From the NCBI RefSeq assembly GCF_002243515.1, contig NZ_CP022657.1, positions 3,187,001-3,251,000 on the forward strand: 64,000 nt of DNA. The letters are read 5' to 3'. Origin of the DNA: Tumebacillus algifaecis (lineage in GTDB: Bacteria > Bacillota > Bacilli > Tumebacillales > Tumebacillaceae). Shown here piece after piece: positions 25,894 to 34,485 of this stretch. The notes below the pieces were generated by a model, which was not told where the DNA came from, searched no databases, and saw nothing but the letters and a program-made list of their open reading frames with translations. How positions within the stretch are numbered: position 1 is the stretch's first letter; each line of letters begins with the position of its first letter. The translations under genes and the position numbers were made by a program.

Positions 25894-27507
25894 ATGATCA
25901 GCACAAACGCTGTTACCTTACGATATGGAAAACGCGCTTTATTTGAAGATGTCACCATCAAGTTCACCCCAGGCAACTGCTACGGCCTCATCGGTGCGAA
26001 CGGAGCGGGGAAGTCTACCTTCCTGAAAATCCTCTCCGGCGAGATCGAACCGAGCGTCGGTGACGTGAACATCACGCCTGGCGAGCGTCTGGCGATCCTC
26101 AAGCAGAACCATTTTGAATTTGATGAGTTTCAAGTTTTGAAAGTCGTGATCATGGGTCACAAGCGCCTCTATGAAATCATGGAGGAAAAAGACGCGATCT
26201 ACGCAAAAGGTGAATTTACCGAAGAAGACGGCATGCGCGCCGCTGAACTGGAAGGCGATTTCGCCGACCTGAACGGCTGGGTGGCAGAATCGGAAGCGGC
26301 GGAACTGCTACAGGGTCTCGGTATCCCCGTTGACCTGCATGACACGCAAATGAAAGAACTCGACGGTAGCCAAAAAGTCCGCGTTCTGCTCGCACAAGCT
26401 CTGTTCGGCAACCCGGATATCCTGCTTTTGGACGAGCCGACCAACCACTTGGACCTCGCGTCGATCAAATGGCTGGAAAACTTTTTGCTGGGCTATGAAA
26501 ACACGGTCATCGTCGTTTCCCATGACCGTCACTTCTTGAACCAAGTCTGCACGCACATCGCCGACATCGATTTTGGCAAGATTCAGCTGTATGTGGGCAA
26601 CTACGATTTCTGGTACGAGTCCAGCCAACTGGCACTCTCTCTGCAACGCAACTCGAATAAGAAGAAGGAAGAGAAGATCAAGGAACTGGAAGAGTTCATC
26701 CGTCGCTTTAGCGCGAACGCTTCCAAATCCAAGCAGGCGACTTCCCGTAAGAAGCAGCTCGATAAGATCTCTCTCGACGATATCCGTCCGTCGAACCGTA
26801 AATATCCGTTCATCGATTTCAAGCCGGAGCGTGAGGCGGGTAACGACATTTTGACCGTCGAAGGTCTGACTGTAACCATTGAAGGCGTGAAAGTGCTCGA
26901 CAACATCTCCTTCACCGTTAACAAAGGCGACAAGATCGCGCTGGTCGGCCCGGACGAACTGGCAAAGTCCACGTTGTTCAAAGTGCTGGCAGGCGAGCTA
27001 GAGCCGGACAGCGGCGAGTTTAAATGGGGGATCACGATCACCTCGGCGTACTTCCCGAAAGACAACGCCGAGTATTTTAACACCGACCTGAACTTGGTTG
27101 ACTGGCTGCGTCAGTATTCGAAAGAGCAAGATGAGACCTACGTGCGCGGCTTCTTGGGCCGCATGTTGTTCTCCGGCGAAGAGTCGCTGAAAAAAGCGAA
27201 CGTTCTCTCCGGTGGCGAAAAAGTGCGTTGCATGCTCTCGAAGATGATGAATGTCGGCGCGAACGCGTTGATGCTCGATGAGCCGACCAACCACTTGGAC
27301 CTCGAATCGATCACCGCACTGAACAATGGGCTAATCAACTACACCGGCTCGATGATCTTCGTTTCGCATGACCATCAATTTGTGCAAACGATCGCAAACC
27401 GCATCATCCAAATCACCCCGAACGGTCTCATCGACAAGCAGATGAGCTATGACGAGTTTTTGGAAGATGCTCGTGTGAAGGAACAGCTTGAAAAAATGTA
27501 TAGCTAA
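25894..27507 (+). CDS. ABC-F family ATPase, YkpA/YbiT type
   Basis: A 537-aa soluble protein with two ABC domains. The first has Walker A GANGAGKST, a degenerate signature (ELDGSQKVRVLLAQ) and LLLDEPTNHLD. The linker contains the family hallmark RRFSANASKSKQATSRKKQ. The second domain has an unusual Walker A, GPDELAKST, a normal LSGGEKVRC and LMLDEPTNHLD. The family acts on ribosomes in translation-factor or energy-dependent throttle roles. It is followed by a strong terminator. Confidence 0.94.
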   Translation: MISTNAVTLRYGKRALFEDVTIKFTPGNCYGLIGANGAGKSTFLKILSGEIEPSVGDVNITPGERLAILKQNHFEFDEFQVLKVVIMGHKRLYEIMEEKDAIYAKGEFTEEDGMRAAELEGDFADLNGWVAESEAAELLQGLGIPVDLHDTQMKELDGSQKVRVLLAQALFGNPDILLLDEPTNHLDLASIKWLENFLLGYENTVIVVSHDRHFLNQVCTHIADIDFGKIQLYVGNYDFWYESSQLALSLQRNSNKKKEEKIKELEEFIRRFSANASKSKQATSRKKQLDKISLDDIRPSNRKYPFIDFKPEREAGNDILTVEGLTVTIEGVKVLDNISFTVNKGDKIALVGPDELAKSTLFKVLAGELEPDSGEFKWGITITSAYFPKDNAEYFNTDLNLVDWLRQYSKEQDETYVRGFLGRMLFSGEESLKKANVLSGGEKVRCMLSKMMNVGANALMLDEPTNHLDLESITALNNGLINYTGSMIFVSHDHQFVQTIANRIIQITPNGLIDKQMSYDEFLEDARVKEQLEKMYS

Positions 27508-27529
27508 TTCGCATTGCTGTGCGAACCGG

Positions 27530-27561
27530 AAAACCCTTTTCGATTATGAAAAGGGTTTTTT
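27530..27561 (+). terminator. Terminator after the ABC-F gene
   Basis: An 11-bp stem AAAACCCTTTT with loop CGATTATG is followed by a T-run on plus. Confidence 0.92.
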
Positions 27562-27686
27562 GGCGGTTGATATGAGGTTTGCATGTGGTAGATTTCTTTC
27601 TGCTGTCTTCGAACTGGGCCAACCAAATAAAGGACTATCTTACTTTGAAAGCGAATCAATGGCATTCGAGGAGGGGGGCATGTGTG

Positions 27687-28280
27687 ATGTTTGATTTCGA
27701 AGAAATTGAGGAAATTACGAAAGCCAATATGGAACATGAAGGCATGGCCTATTTAGATGCTCTTGCTGTCGCCATACATATTAAGATTAGCGAATGGGAG
27801 TTAGATCTCGGAATTGAAGGTTGGGACGAGGAGAGTATACAGTCAGACATACAAGCTGGTTACGAGCAATTCCTTTTAGAACTGAAAAGACGAGGAATAC
27901 AATATGATGGGCGGCATTCTAAACTACAAGAGGCAGATGATCCTTTTGAGGTAGCGGAAAGTCTTATGATTGACGGGCCTGCTATACAAGGCTCTATTGC
28001 GAGGGATCGTCGAAAACACTGGTATAAAATTACACCCAGTACAAGTGGCAATGTAAAATTTGAGGTGATCGATCTTGCTCTTGGGAAATCTGTGATGATT
28101 CATCTAACCGATTCTGAGGGACCGACGCAATTAAAATTTGCTTTGAACGATCCTCCTAAAAGTAAGATCGTCTTCTCTCAGTATCTTACAAAAGGCAGGA
28201 TTTACTTTATAGAAGTGTACCCGAATTTTATCGAACAGAGTCTTCCGATCACCTATACTCTTGTCTGCTCTAACGAGTGA
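27687..28280 (+). CDS. Hypothetical protein with a C-terminal beta-sandwich-like region
   Basis: The ATG at 27687 follows GAGGAGGGGGG, so a longer frame from 27579 is not used. The 197-aa product has an acidic helical N-terminal half (FDFEEIEEITKANMEHEG, QAGYEQFLLELKRRG). Its C-terminal 95 residues (AIQGSIARDRRKHWYKI, GNVKFEVIDLALGKSV, GRIYFIEVYPNF) resemble the pre-peptidase C-terminal beta-sandwich in pattern. No signal peptide is present. It marks the start of the more AT-rich accessory region. Confidence 0.6.
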   Translation: MFDFEEIEEITKANMEHEGMAYLDALAVAIHIKISEWELDLGIEGWDEESIQSDIQAGYEQFLLELKRRGIQYDGRHSKLQEADDPFEVAESLMIDGPAIQGSIARDRRKHWYKITPSTSGNVKFEVIDLALGKSVMIHLTDSEGPTQLKFALNDPPKSKIVFSQYLTKGRIYFIEVYPNFIEQSLPITYTLVCSNE

Positions 28281-28348
28281 CTCGCCTTCGCTCAAACAAT
28301 CCCCTTTGCTTCTAAACTCTCCAAACGCACTTTAGCTTCTTTCTCAGG

Positions 28349-29228
28349 GTGTGTCAAGAATTTTGCGTAAACTACAGAATGCGATGATTACTGAAGGTGT
28401 ACGTCGACACGACCTGAGAAATGAAAGGCGAGCTGTGGGAGGATGTTCCCCAGTTTCTCACCCACATCGTCCACTTCCTCACAACATCCATCGTCGCCAA
28501 TAATGCATCTTGAGCAGTCGTCACTGGGTAAAATGCTTTTGCGCCTCGTGGCCTTTCGTAGCAGGCAGTAGTAGTTCTCGAAGATATTAGTGGTATAGAT
28601 AATCTTGCAAAATTCACGAGAATACTTGAAAAAAGTCGAGAGTTTCTCCCTATTCGCTCGACAGGAACGGATCGTCAACGGATACTTTTCGCCCTATTTC
28701 GCCTCGAACTGATCCATCTCGGCTCGCGCCATTTCTTTATGATGTGCCCGTCCTGCTTCACTTTGAAATGAATGGCATCCAGAATTACCACTGCATTGAA
28801 GCTCTGCAACGGGCGGTTTTGCCACTACTGAATGAGCGGCAGAATTTTGTTTGTGACATTGGATTGATGCTTCTTAACCACTTGGGCTCGAACTCCCCCT
28901 TGCGATCCCAAGGGGACTAAAATCTCCATCCCCCGAACTCACTGGTGATCCGTTTGCGAGTCTTGCCGTTGCGGCTGTTGGTGGTGTGCTTGTTTTGCAC
29001 TTCATGCTCCAAATTGTCGTCCAGTTCTCCCGCCGGCATTTCCTGTAGCGTTTCTGCGAACAGGTCTTTCAACATGTACTGTATATCCAGAACGGACGAC
29101 ATTTGTTCTCTTTGATGAATTCTCGCAGTTGTTGTTTGAAAACTAGTTTTTATCCATATGTGTTCTCCGTTTCTTATTCGATATGAGTCTAGCAGGATTC
29201 GGAGTTTACACAAAATATTTTACAGACT
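28349..29228 (-). mobile_element. IS256-family insertion sequence remnant
   Basis: The ends carry related inverted repeats of about 25 bp; the left end reads inward TGTCAAGAATTTTGCGTAAACT and the right end TGTAAAATATTTTGTGTAAACT. At about 880 bp it is shorter than a full element (about 1.3 kb), so it has internal deletions. It holds the broken mutator-type transposase described separately. No target duplication is seen. Confidence 0.8.
28388..29213 (-). pseudogene. Degenerate IS256-family (mutator) transposase
   Basis: Fragments in different minus-strand frames match the family in order: MLKDLFAETLQEM and NSRNGKTRKRITSEFGG near the N-terminus, VVILDAIHFKVKQDG with the middle DDE region, EMDQFEAKYGEKYPLTI, then NREKLSTFFKYSREFCKIIY, TTNIFE and a GRV end. 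Several frameshifts and a missing block mean that no functional enzyme is made. Confidence 0.85.
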
Positions 29229-29327
29229 CGGACAGAATTATTAATGAACTTTTGTGCATTGATCGCAAGAACAAATAGAAACTAGTCACGAAGCGATTGT
29301 ATTTTGGCCACAAATCTTTTTAGATGC

Positions 29328-30944
29328 TCAGGGTTCAGATGTCAAATGCCTACCCACTGTATCAACGCTCAGATGATAATTGACAAATACTTTAAGTAGC
29401 GCATCTCGCTTCGAGACAAAGTATAAGTCACCGCCTTGTTGAATCAGACGCTCAAATCCACCTTGATGATAATGGAGCACTTTATGATGAAAAGGGCATA
29501 CTACAACCGCATTTCTATATGTGTCCAGTTGATCGTCAAACTCGCCAGGGATCAAGTTATGTGTTGCATGACTAAGCGCAATAATGTGGTGGACCTCCAC
29601 ATAAAATGTTCCATCTTCTTTTTCTATTGAGGGGTAGCCCTTTTCAGAATCACATAGCTGACAGCGATACTCATACAGTTCCTTGAGTTTGCCAACAAGG
29701 GCTCTATTTCTGTTGATAGACTCTACAGTTGTCATACTTCTCTCTAAACGTCCTTGCAATCCGTCAAGCTCCCTTAATATATCCTTCTTATCGCTTGGAT
29801 TCTTCTCTAATTGATTCGACTTTCGTTCCGTATCAAAGTTCACGACGCGATCATACACTCTTTCGAATCCGAGCTCTCGTAGGAATTCTTCAAGTGTAAT
29901 GCCTCTTCTTTTTGCGAAAGGGTAGAGACGTCTATACAGTGATGAGTCCGTAGGTAACAAGACTTTATTATGACTTCCTGGGATAACCAAATTACGTATC
30001 TCTTCAATGTAACCTGTGATTTTATTTTGATAGCTCGTCTCCAATCGACTGTCAACCTTAATGTAACCAAAATGCTCTAATAACTGTTCGAGAGTGATTG
30101 AAGCTCTGTTTGCTCGGACATTGAGTCTATGATAGTCGTCAGCATGACTTGGCAAGAACACCAGATTATCCTGAGTCACGTTATTCTTGATTATCTCCAC
30201 TAATTGATCATCGGACACAGTATTAGAACGGCAGAATCCACCTTTAAACCCATGCAGAACGCAGTAGTCATCAACTGTAATTCCTCGCTTTTGACATAGC
30301 TGCCTTATCTTATTTTTATATGAGTCATTTATTTTCGCGCAAGAACCGCCTAAGACAGTGACAGGTATTAATCCCTTTCTTACTTCAAAGTCGATTTCCC
30401 TAAAACTATCAATTCCATGTTCCTTTATCAGAAGTGACAAGGAACCAGGAAAATCAAATACAACTTTTGTTAACTCATTGGTAATAATGATGATACAAGC
30501 TTGCTTCAAGTTCGACCTAATAGCCACAATCAACTCGTCAGATTCATAGGTGAAAACTTTATCTATAATCATATCTGTAATTACTTCTAGTTCATTATCA
30601 TTCAAAGTTGTACTTATCCACTTCACATAGCTCGTGATCCTTTGGAGCTTTTGACTGATTGCTTGTCTAGACGTCCCAAACCATGCAGCAAAATCTACTT
30701 GAGTCATATCGTACTCATCAATTAATAACCTAGCAGTCTCTACATCGAATGTTGAAGGGATTCCTCTTGGCTTTGTGACGTATTGAAAGCCGTTGGACTC
30801 AAGAAAGTCTTTTATCGTTATTTGATTATGTCGGGAGTATGTTCCCGTTAGCTGATACAGTGAAGCATTCTGTTCAGCAAAGTTCTGAATTACCTTATCT
30901 GGATACGCTCTCTCAAGCTTTTTGATTATGTAAGAAGCATCCAT
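29328..30944 (-). CDS. HNH endonuclease with repeated helical modules
   Basis: A 538-aa protein. The C-terminal HNH domain has CQLC, VEVHHIIALS, N and CPFHHKVLH (about residues 428-492), the full zinc and metal set. Upstream are four copies of a short module ending in a (G)IT-x-E-x-L-x-x-x-GF pattern (ITIKDFLESNGF, ITVDDYCVLHGF, ITLEQLLEHFGY, ITLEEFLRELGF), spaced unevenly. A helix-turn-helix-like FAAWFGTSRQAISQKLQ lies at about 85-101. This suggests a sequence-reading nuclease. AGGAGG precedes the ATG at 30944. The gene is clearly more AT-rich than the core genes, so it is probably acquired. Its role (defence, mobile element or other) is unknown. Confidence 0.82.
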   Translation of the reverse strand: MDASYIIKKLERAYPDKVIQNFAEQNASLYQLTGTYSRHNQITIKDFLESNGFQYVTKPRGIPSTFDVETARLLIDEYDMTQVDFAAWFGTSRQAISQKLQRITSYVKWISTTLNDNELEVITDMIIDKVFTYESDELIVAIRSNLKQACIIIITNELTKVVFDFPGSLSLLIKEHGIDSFREIDFEVRKGLIPVTVLGGSCAKINDSYKNKIRQLCQKRGITVDDYCVLHGFKGGFCRSNTVSDDQLVEIIKNNVTQDNLVFLPSHADDYHRLNVRANRASITLEQLLEHFGYIKVDSRLETSYQNKITGYIEEIRNLVIPGSHNKVLLPTDSSLYRRLYPFAKRRGITLEEFLRELGFERVYDRVVNFDTERKSNQLEKNPSDKKDILRELDGLQGRLERSMTTVESINRNRALVGKLKELYEYRCQLCDSEKGYPSIEKEDGTFYVEVHHIIALSHATHNLIPGEFDDQLDTYRNAVVVCPFHHKVLHYHQGGFERLIQQGGDLYFVSKRDALLKVFVNYHLSVDTVGRHLTSEP

Positions 30945-31558
30945 GTGTATTCCTCCTGTAAGGTTCAACTTGATGAGCTGCCCACCTCAACGAAGCTAGA
31001 TTTAATTTTACCTCTCTAAATATGATTTTTATCTTTTCAGAATAAATGATCTCCAGGCTCCACTGTTTTACCATCTTATTATATTGTTATATTTTATTTT
31101 AAACAATTACACAATTTAACATCGATATAACTAACAAACAAGCCAAGGTGATTAAAAAGGCTTTTGTGCAAATGTTGTGTTAAGGCATCCGAGGCGGTAT
31201 CAAGGTTTGTCGGTTGGAAAATTTACTGATGAGACAGAATACGATTTCTGAGGTTCTTAAACGATGGGATTCCTTACCCGATGCGTTTCATGAGCATGTT
31301 TTTTGTATTCGTTTCTTCTGTAGAACCGTTCATGTATGGTTACAAAAAATATGTCACGATTTCGGATCGCCAGGCGAGGGTATTGATATAAAACTTGAAC
31401 AACCTCAAAGTCTATGAACTCATACATATTACTAACAAAAAACCGCCTTCCACCTTAGATGCGGTTTCTAATTTGATTGAAAAGTGACTTCATCCGAAAC
31501 CGTTCCTTTTTTAAATCGTATTATATATAATAGCATTTCAGAAAGGGGACGAATTCAT
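30945..31558. other. AT-rich intergenic region
   Basis: This region separates the divergent HNH and membrane-protein genes. It holds a short open frame at 31214-31417 on plus, with no recognisable product and no ribosome binding site, and a terminator-like hairpin at 31437-31467. No RNA gene is recognised. Confidence 0.45.
31437..31467 (-). terminator. Terminator-like hairpin
   Basis: Stem AAACCGC/GCGGTTT is followed on the minus strand by TTTTT. No minus-strand gene lies just upstream, so it may be a leftover. Confidence 0.45.
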
Positions 31559-32425
31559 ATGTATCTACTGGTTTTAATTATATTGTGTGCACTTTTAATT
31601 TTCACCATTTTTCTGTGGATAGCACCTATAGTAACAAATATCTACAACTTTTTTCAAACTACTACTCACACAATGATCATTAATGGGATAATAGTTTTTT
31701 GGGTAGAATTAAAAAGAGAGATCAAAATACAACTTCTAGACATGAGACAGGAAGTACCAGCTTGGATAAAAAGGAAAACCATCGGTATTGCTGCAATCAC
31801 CTATTTGGCATTTTGTTTTTATATGAATGAATTAAATTTTATTGAATTGATTATTGCTGTAATTTCTTTCTTTTACCTCATAATAACGGTTCCAATATCC
31901 TTACTAAAAGGGAGGAATGGAAGTGAATATGGTTCTAACCTTCTAAGTGTTCTGTTATTTTTATTTGCCGTTCTTATACTTCCAGCATTTGTAATAATTT
32001 CAAATAAACTGAATAATGGAATACAATTGTTTTTTTCAATAATGCTAATCATTTCCCCGATTGCACCTCTAACTACCGATATTTTGAAGAGAACGAGAAA
32101 CACCACATTTTCCCTTTTTGTTGGTGTTTTGTTCTTAATCATCACGTATGGAACAATTTTCTATGCATATGGTGTGTACAACATTAGACACTCAGAGAAC
32201 GTCACGATTTCAGAATTACCCTACTACACGAAAAATGACATTTGGGAAATTGCATATTCCGGAATATCGTCCGCCTTCCAATTCCCCTCTACTTTTACGG
32301 GAAGCATACTTCCAACCGCAGAATTTGTTTTTTTCTGGTTCTATAGCTTTGTTGTAGGAACAACCATTTTTGCGTATATCTCCGCTGCTGTATCTGAATC
32401 TAGAAGCGGAAGATATACAAATTAG
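31559..32425 (+). CDS. Polytopic membrane protein of unknown function
   Basis: A 288-aa protein whose ATG at 31559 follows GAAAGGGG. About six to seven hydrophobic segments are visible: residues 1-25, 72-90, 95-115, 135-155, 160-175, 190-210 and 260-285. A soluble loop with charged residues (LKREIKIQLLDMRQEVPAWIKRK) lies after the first segment. The last pair of helices brackets an AFQFPSTFTGS loop reminiscent of ion-channel pores, but without a selectivity signature. It is strongly AT-rich, next to the HNH gene and divergent from it. Confidence 0.7.
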   Translation: MYLLVLIILCALLIFTIFLWIAPIVTNIYNFFQTTTHTMIINGIIVFWVELKREIKIQLLDMRQEVPAWIKRKTIGIAAITYLAFCFYMNELNFIELIIAVISFFYLIITVPISLLKGRNGSEYGSNLLSVLLFLFAVLILPAFVIISNKLNNGIQLFFSIMLIISPIAPLTTDILKRTRNTTFSLFVGVLFLIITYGTIFYAYGVYNIRHSENVTISELPYYTKNDIWEIAYSGISSAFQFPSTFTGSILPTAEFVFFWFYSFVVGTTIFAYISAAVSESRSGRYTN

Positions 32426-32437
32426 TTAGTAATTTAA

Positions 32438-32492
32438 AAGGGTTCGTAAGCTATCACTTAAATACCAAAAAAAGGAATCGAACCCTTCTTTA
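32438..32492 (+). terminator. Possible terminator with a long loop
   Basis: Inverted arms AAGGGTTCG / CGAACCCTT are separated by 32 bases and followed by CTTTAAT, just after the membrane-protein gene. Confidence 0.4.
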
Positions 32493-32549
32493 ATAACACT
32501 ATATCGCACAAAACCAAAAGGCAACCCATCGGGTCGCCCAATTCACTGC

Positions 32550-32873
32550 TCATATACCCTTGCCCAAGCCCTGCAAATGCTCCTTTGCCTTCTTCTCTGA
32601 CTCAGCCTCAAACTCATGTCCACACTACACCCAAAGTCCTTGCTTCCTCTTGCTCTTATACAAGTAGCCCCAGATCCCATTCACGCCGATCATCGCCCCA
32701 ACACGTTCCCATATTACACGGTCCGACAAGCCCTCTGCACCGAATATACTCACTTCAAGTTTAGTCATAGCTTGATAGAAACCCTTTGCATCCACTCGAT
32801 GACCACGAAAGTACCAACGATCTCGATGTTTTTTATGGATGAACAGGCAACCTACTTGGTTCCCGATCCTCAC
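32550..32873 (-). pseudogene. Small zinc-ribbon-like gene interrupted by TAG
   Basis: Reading in one frame from a GTG at 32873, 82 codons (RIGNQVGCLFIHKKHRDRW, AMIGVNGIWGYLYKSKRKQG) run to TAG at 32625-32627. The same frame then continues CGHEFEAESEKKAKEHLQ to a TGA at 32550. The sense of the continuation and its CGHEF ribbon-like motif suggest that one nonsense codon split a protein of about 107 aa. The family is not recognised and the upstream end is uncertain. Confidence 0.5.
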
Positions 32874-32932
32874 CTTCGTTCGAGAATAACACTCCCAATT
32901 GTGTCACTCGGAAGGAGTCATAAGCCTTATTC

Positions 32933-33728
32933 TCACAAAATAATCCCACGCTCTTCTAACTGCTTGATCAAATAGTGGTGAAACGTTTCCATTCTCTCAA
33001 ATGCTTCCCGGTGATCCCCTTTGTCGCTCAGGAATCGGCACATGTGTAAGGTAACAGTTTCAAGCTCCGCAATTTTGCCGTGCTGCTCAAAAATCTTGAC
33101 CGCGTTCTCGAGATGCTTCTTCCCCTTTTTCTCATCATCGCGGCGAAAATAGACCATTGATAGAACACGGTGAACTTTCCCCATCGTAGAATCCGTATCA
33201 GGAAGAGCCATTCTCGCTTTTTCAGCATATGCCCAAGCTTCGTCGAACTCGTCATTTTCCAAGCAGATGAGAGCAAGGTCGGCGTAAACTTCACCGGCTT
33301 TCTGTTTCTTACCATCTTGCTCTTTTTGATCCGCGAAGGATGAAAGGATTTGAACGGACAATTTCCAATCGCTCGACTCACTCTGAAGCATTAGCAATCG
33401 ACGTTGCATCTCCTGCCTTTGTTCTCTCGTAGATTGTTCCTCCAACAGCACAGTTGCCTTCATTGCGTATTCTTCAACTAGCTCATGCATCTTTTGCCGA
33501 TCATAGACCTCCGCCAAACGGAGGTATGTCTTCCCTCTCTCTTCACCATTGCACTGATTGATTAACAAAGCCTGCTCGTAATACTCGACCGCCTTCGCAG
33601 CTTTACCGACCCGTTCATGGAGAGTAGCCAACTGCATGAGAATCTTTGCTTGAAAATCTGAGTCGATCTCCTCAGCCTTTTGTAGTTCTTCCCAAGCACG
33701 ATTTGAATGAAAGAGAGCGATTGGATAC
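32933..33728 (-). pseudogene. 5'-truncated RRNPP-type TPR regulator
   Basis: An open frame of about 264 codons enters from the transposon edge (YPIALFHSNRAWEELQKAEE) and runs through TPR repeats (QLATLHERVGKAAKAVEYY, YADLALICLENDEFDEAW) to the end LEERGIIL. The end resembles the KEKGILL terminus of the complete regulator at 11165. The HTH and first TPRs are missing: the frame stops exactly where the TniA-type element begins at 33729, and the lost part is not found beyond the mobile elements. A remnant translated from an internal start (33637) is possible but would lack DNA binding. Confidence 0.8.
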
Positions 33729-33799
33729 TGTAACAGCCGATTCTAAATGACCAAAAGCTGACGCTATTGCCTGTCCAAAGGTTGACGGATATAATGACC
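33729..33799 (+). repeat. Left terminal inverted repeat of the transposon
   Basis: It starts TGTAAC and contains TAAATGACC, CTGTCCAA, GGTTGACGGAT and TAATGACC. These are probably repeated transposase binding sites, matching the right end. Confidence 0.82.
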
Positions 33800-34441
33800 A
33801 CCATACATATCCTAGAACAGGAAAAGGACGCCTCTGAAAGATGTGCCACTGCGCCAACAGTTGCACCAGAGTCGTCCCCCAAAAAAACCATATGGTTATT
33901 GTATCTCATTATCAAATTGAAGAAAAGCTTGGTGTTTTTCATACGGAGTGCAGAGAAGCATATTTGCCCAATATGTGAAGATGACTTGTACACAATCGGG
34001 AGTCGGAGGCGCGTCGGGCGAAAGCCAACCGGCGATCAGATCACCTACATAATTCGTCGTTTGCGTTGCAAAGGTTGCGAGCGGATTCATCATGAATTAC
34101 CGGATTTGCTCGTCCCTTACAAACGTTATGAAACCGAATGCCTCGAATCAGTTGTGTCTAATAGACAGGCTCCAGACGTAGCAGCAGATGAATCGACCTT
34201 GTACCGCTGGCGCGTTTGGTTCGGGAAGTGTTGGCAGTATTGGGTGAATTGTTTATTAACAATTGCGTCGCGTTCAGGAAATCCGGTGGAGGCATTGTCC
34301 GTACCTTCATCATCTGCACTCCAACGGATCGGACATTTTGTCGGACAAGGCGTCGGATGGCTGGCGAGAGTTGTCCGCCCCATCGTTCATTCTCAATTAT
34401 GGGTACATACCCGTTTTGCCTTCTTGTCCGACATCCCTTGA
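33794..34441 (+). CDS. DUF6431 transposon-associated protein
   Basis: A 215-aa protein with a zinc-finger-like N-terminal half: CPICEDDL, then RRLRCKGCERIHHELPD, and LVPYKRYETECLESV, the DUF6431 pattern. The C-terminal part has a helix-turn-helix-like STLYRWRVWF. It is regularly found next to rve transposase and AAA genes and may be an accessory or target-site factor; the function is inference. The start overlaps the left inverted repeat. Confidence 0.75.
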   Translation: MTTIHILEQEKDASERCATAPTVAPESSPKKTIWLLYLIIKLKKSLVFFIRSAEKHICPICEDDLYTIGSRRRVGRKPTGDQITYIIRRLRCKGCERIHHELPDLLVPYKRYETECLESVVSNRQAPDVAADESTLYRWRVWFGKCWQYWVNCLLTIASRSGNPVEALSVPSSSALQRIGHFVGQGVGWLARVVRPIVHSQLWVHTRFAFLSDIP

Positions 34442-34485
34442 TATATGGTGAATCTACATCCTATTGGAAAGGACTGTAGACTCGT

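Noticed and set aside
31214-31417. 67-codon open frame on plus upstream of the membrane protein
   Set aside because: No ribosome binding site and no similarity that I can see; possibly a remnant, but not supportable as a gene.
32616-32975. 119-codon open frame on plus
   Set aside because: Opposite the zinc-ribbon-like pseudogene and the end of the TPR remnant; no start signal.
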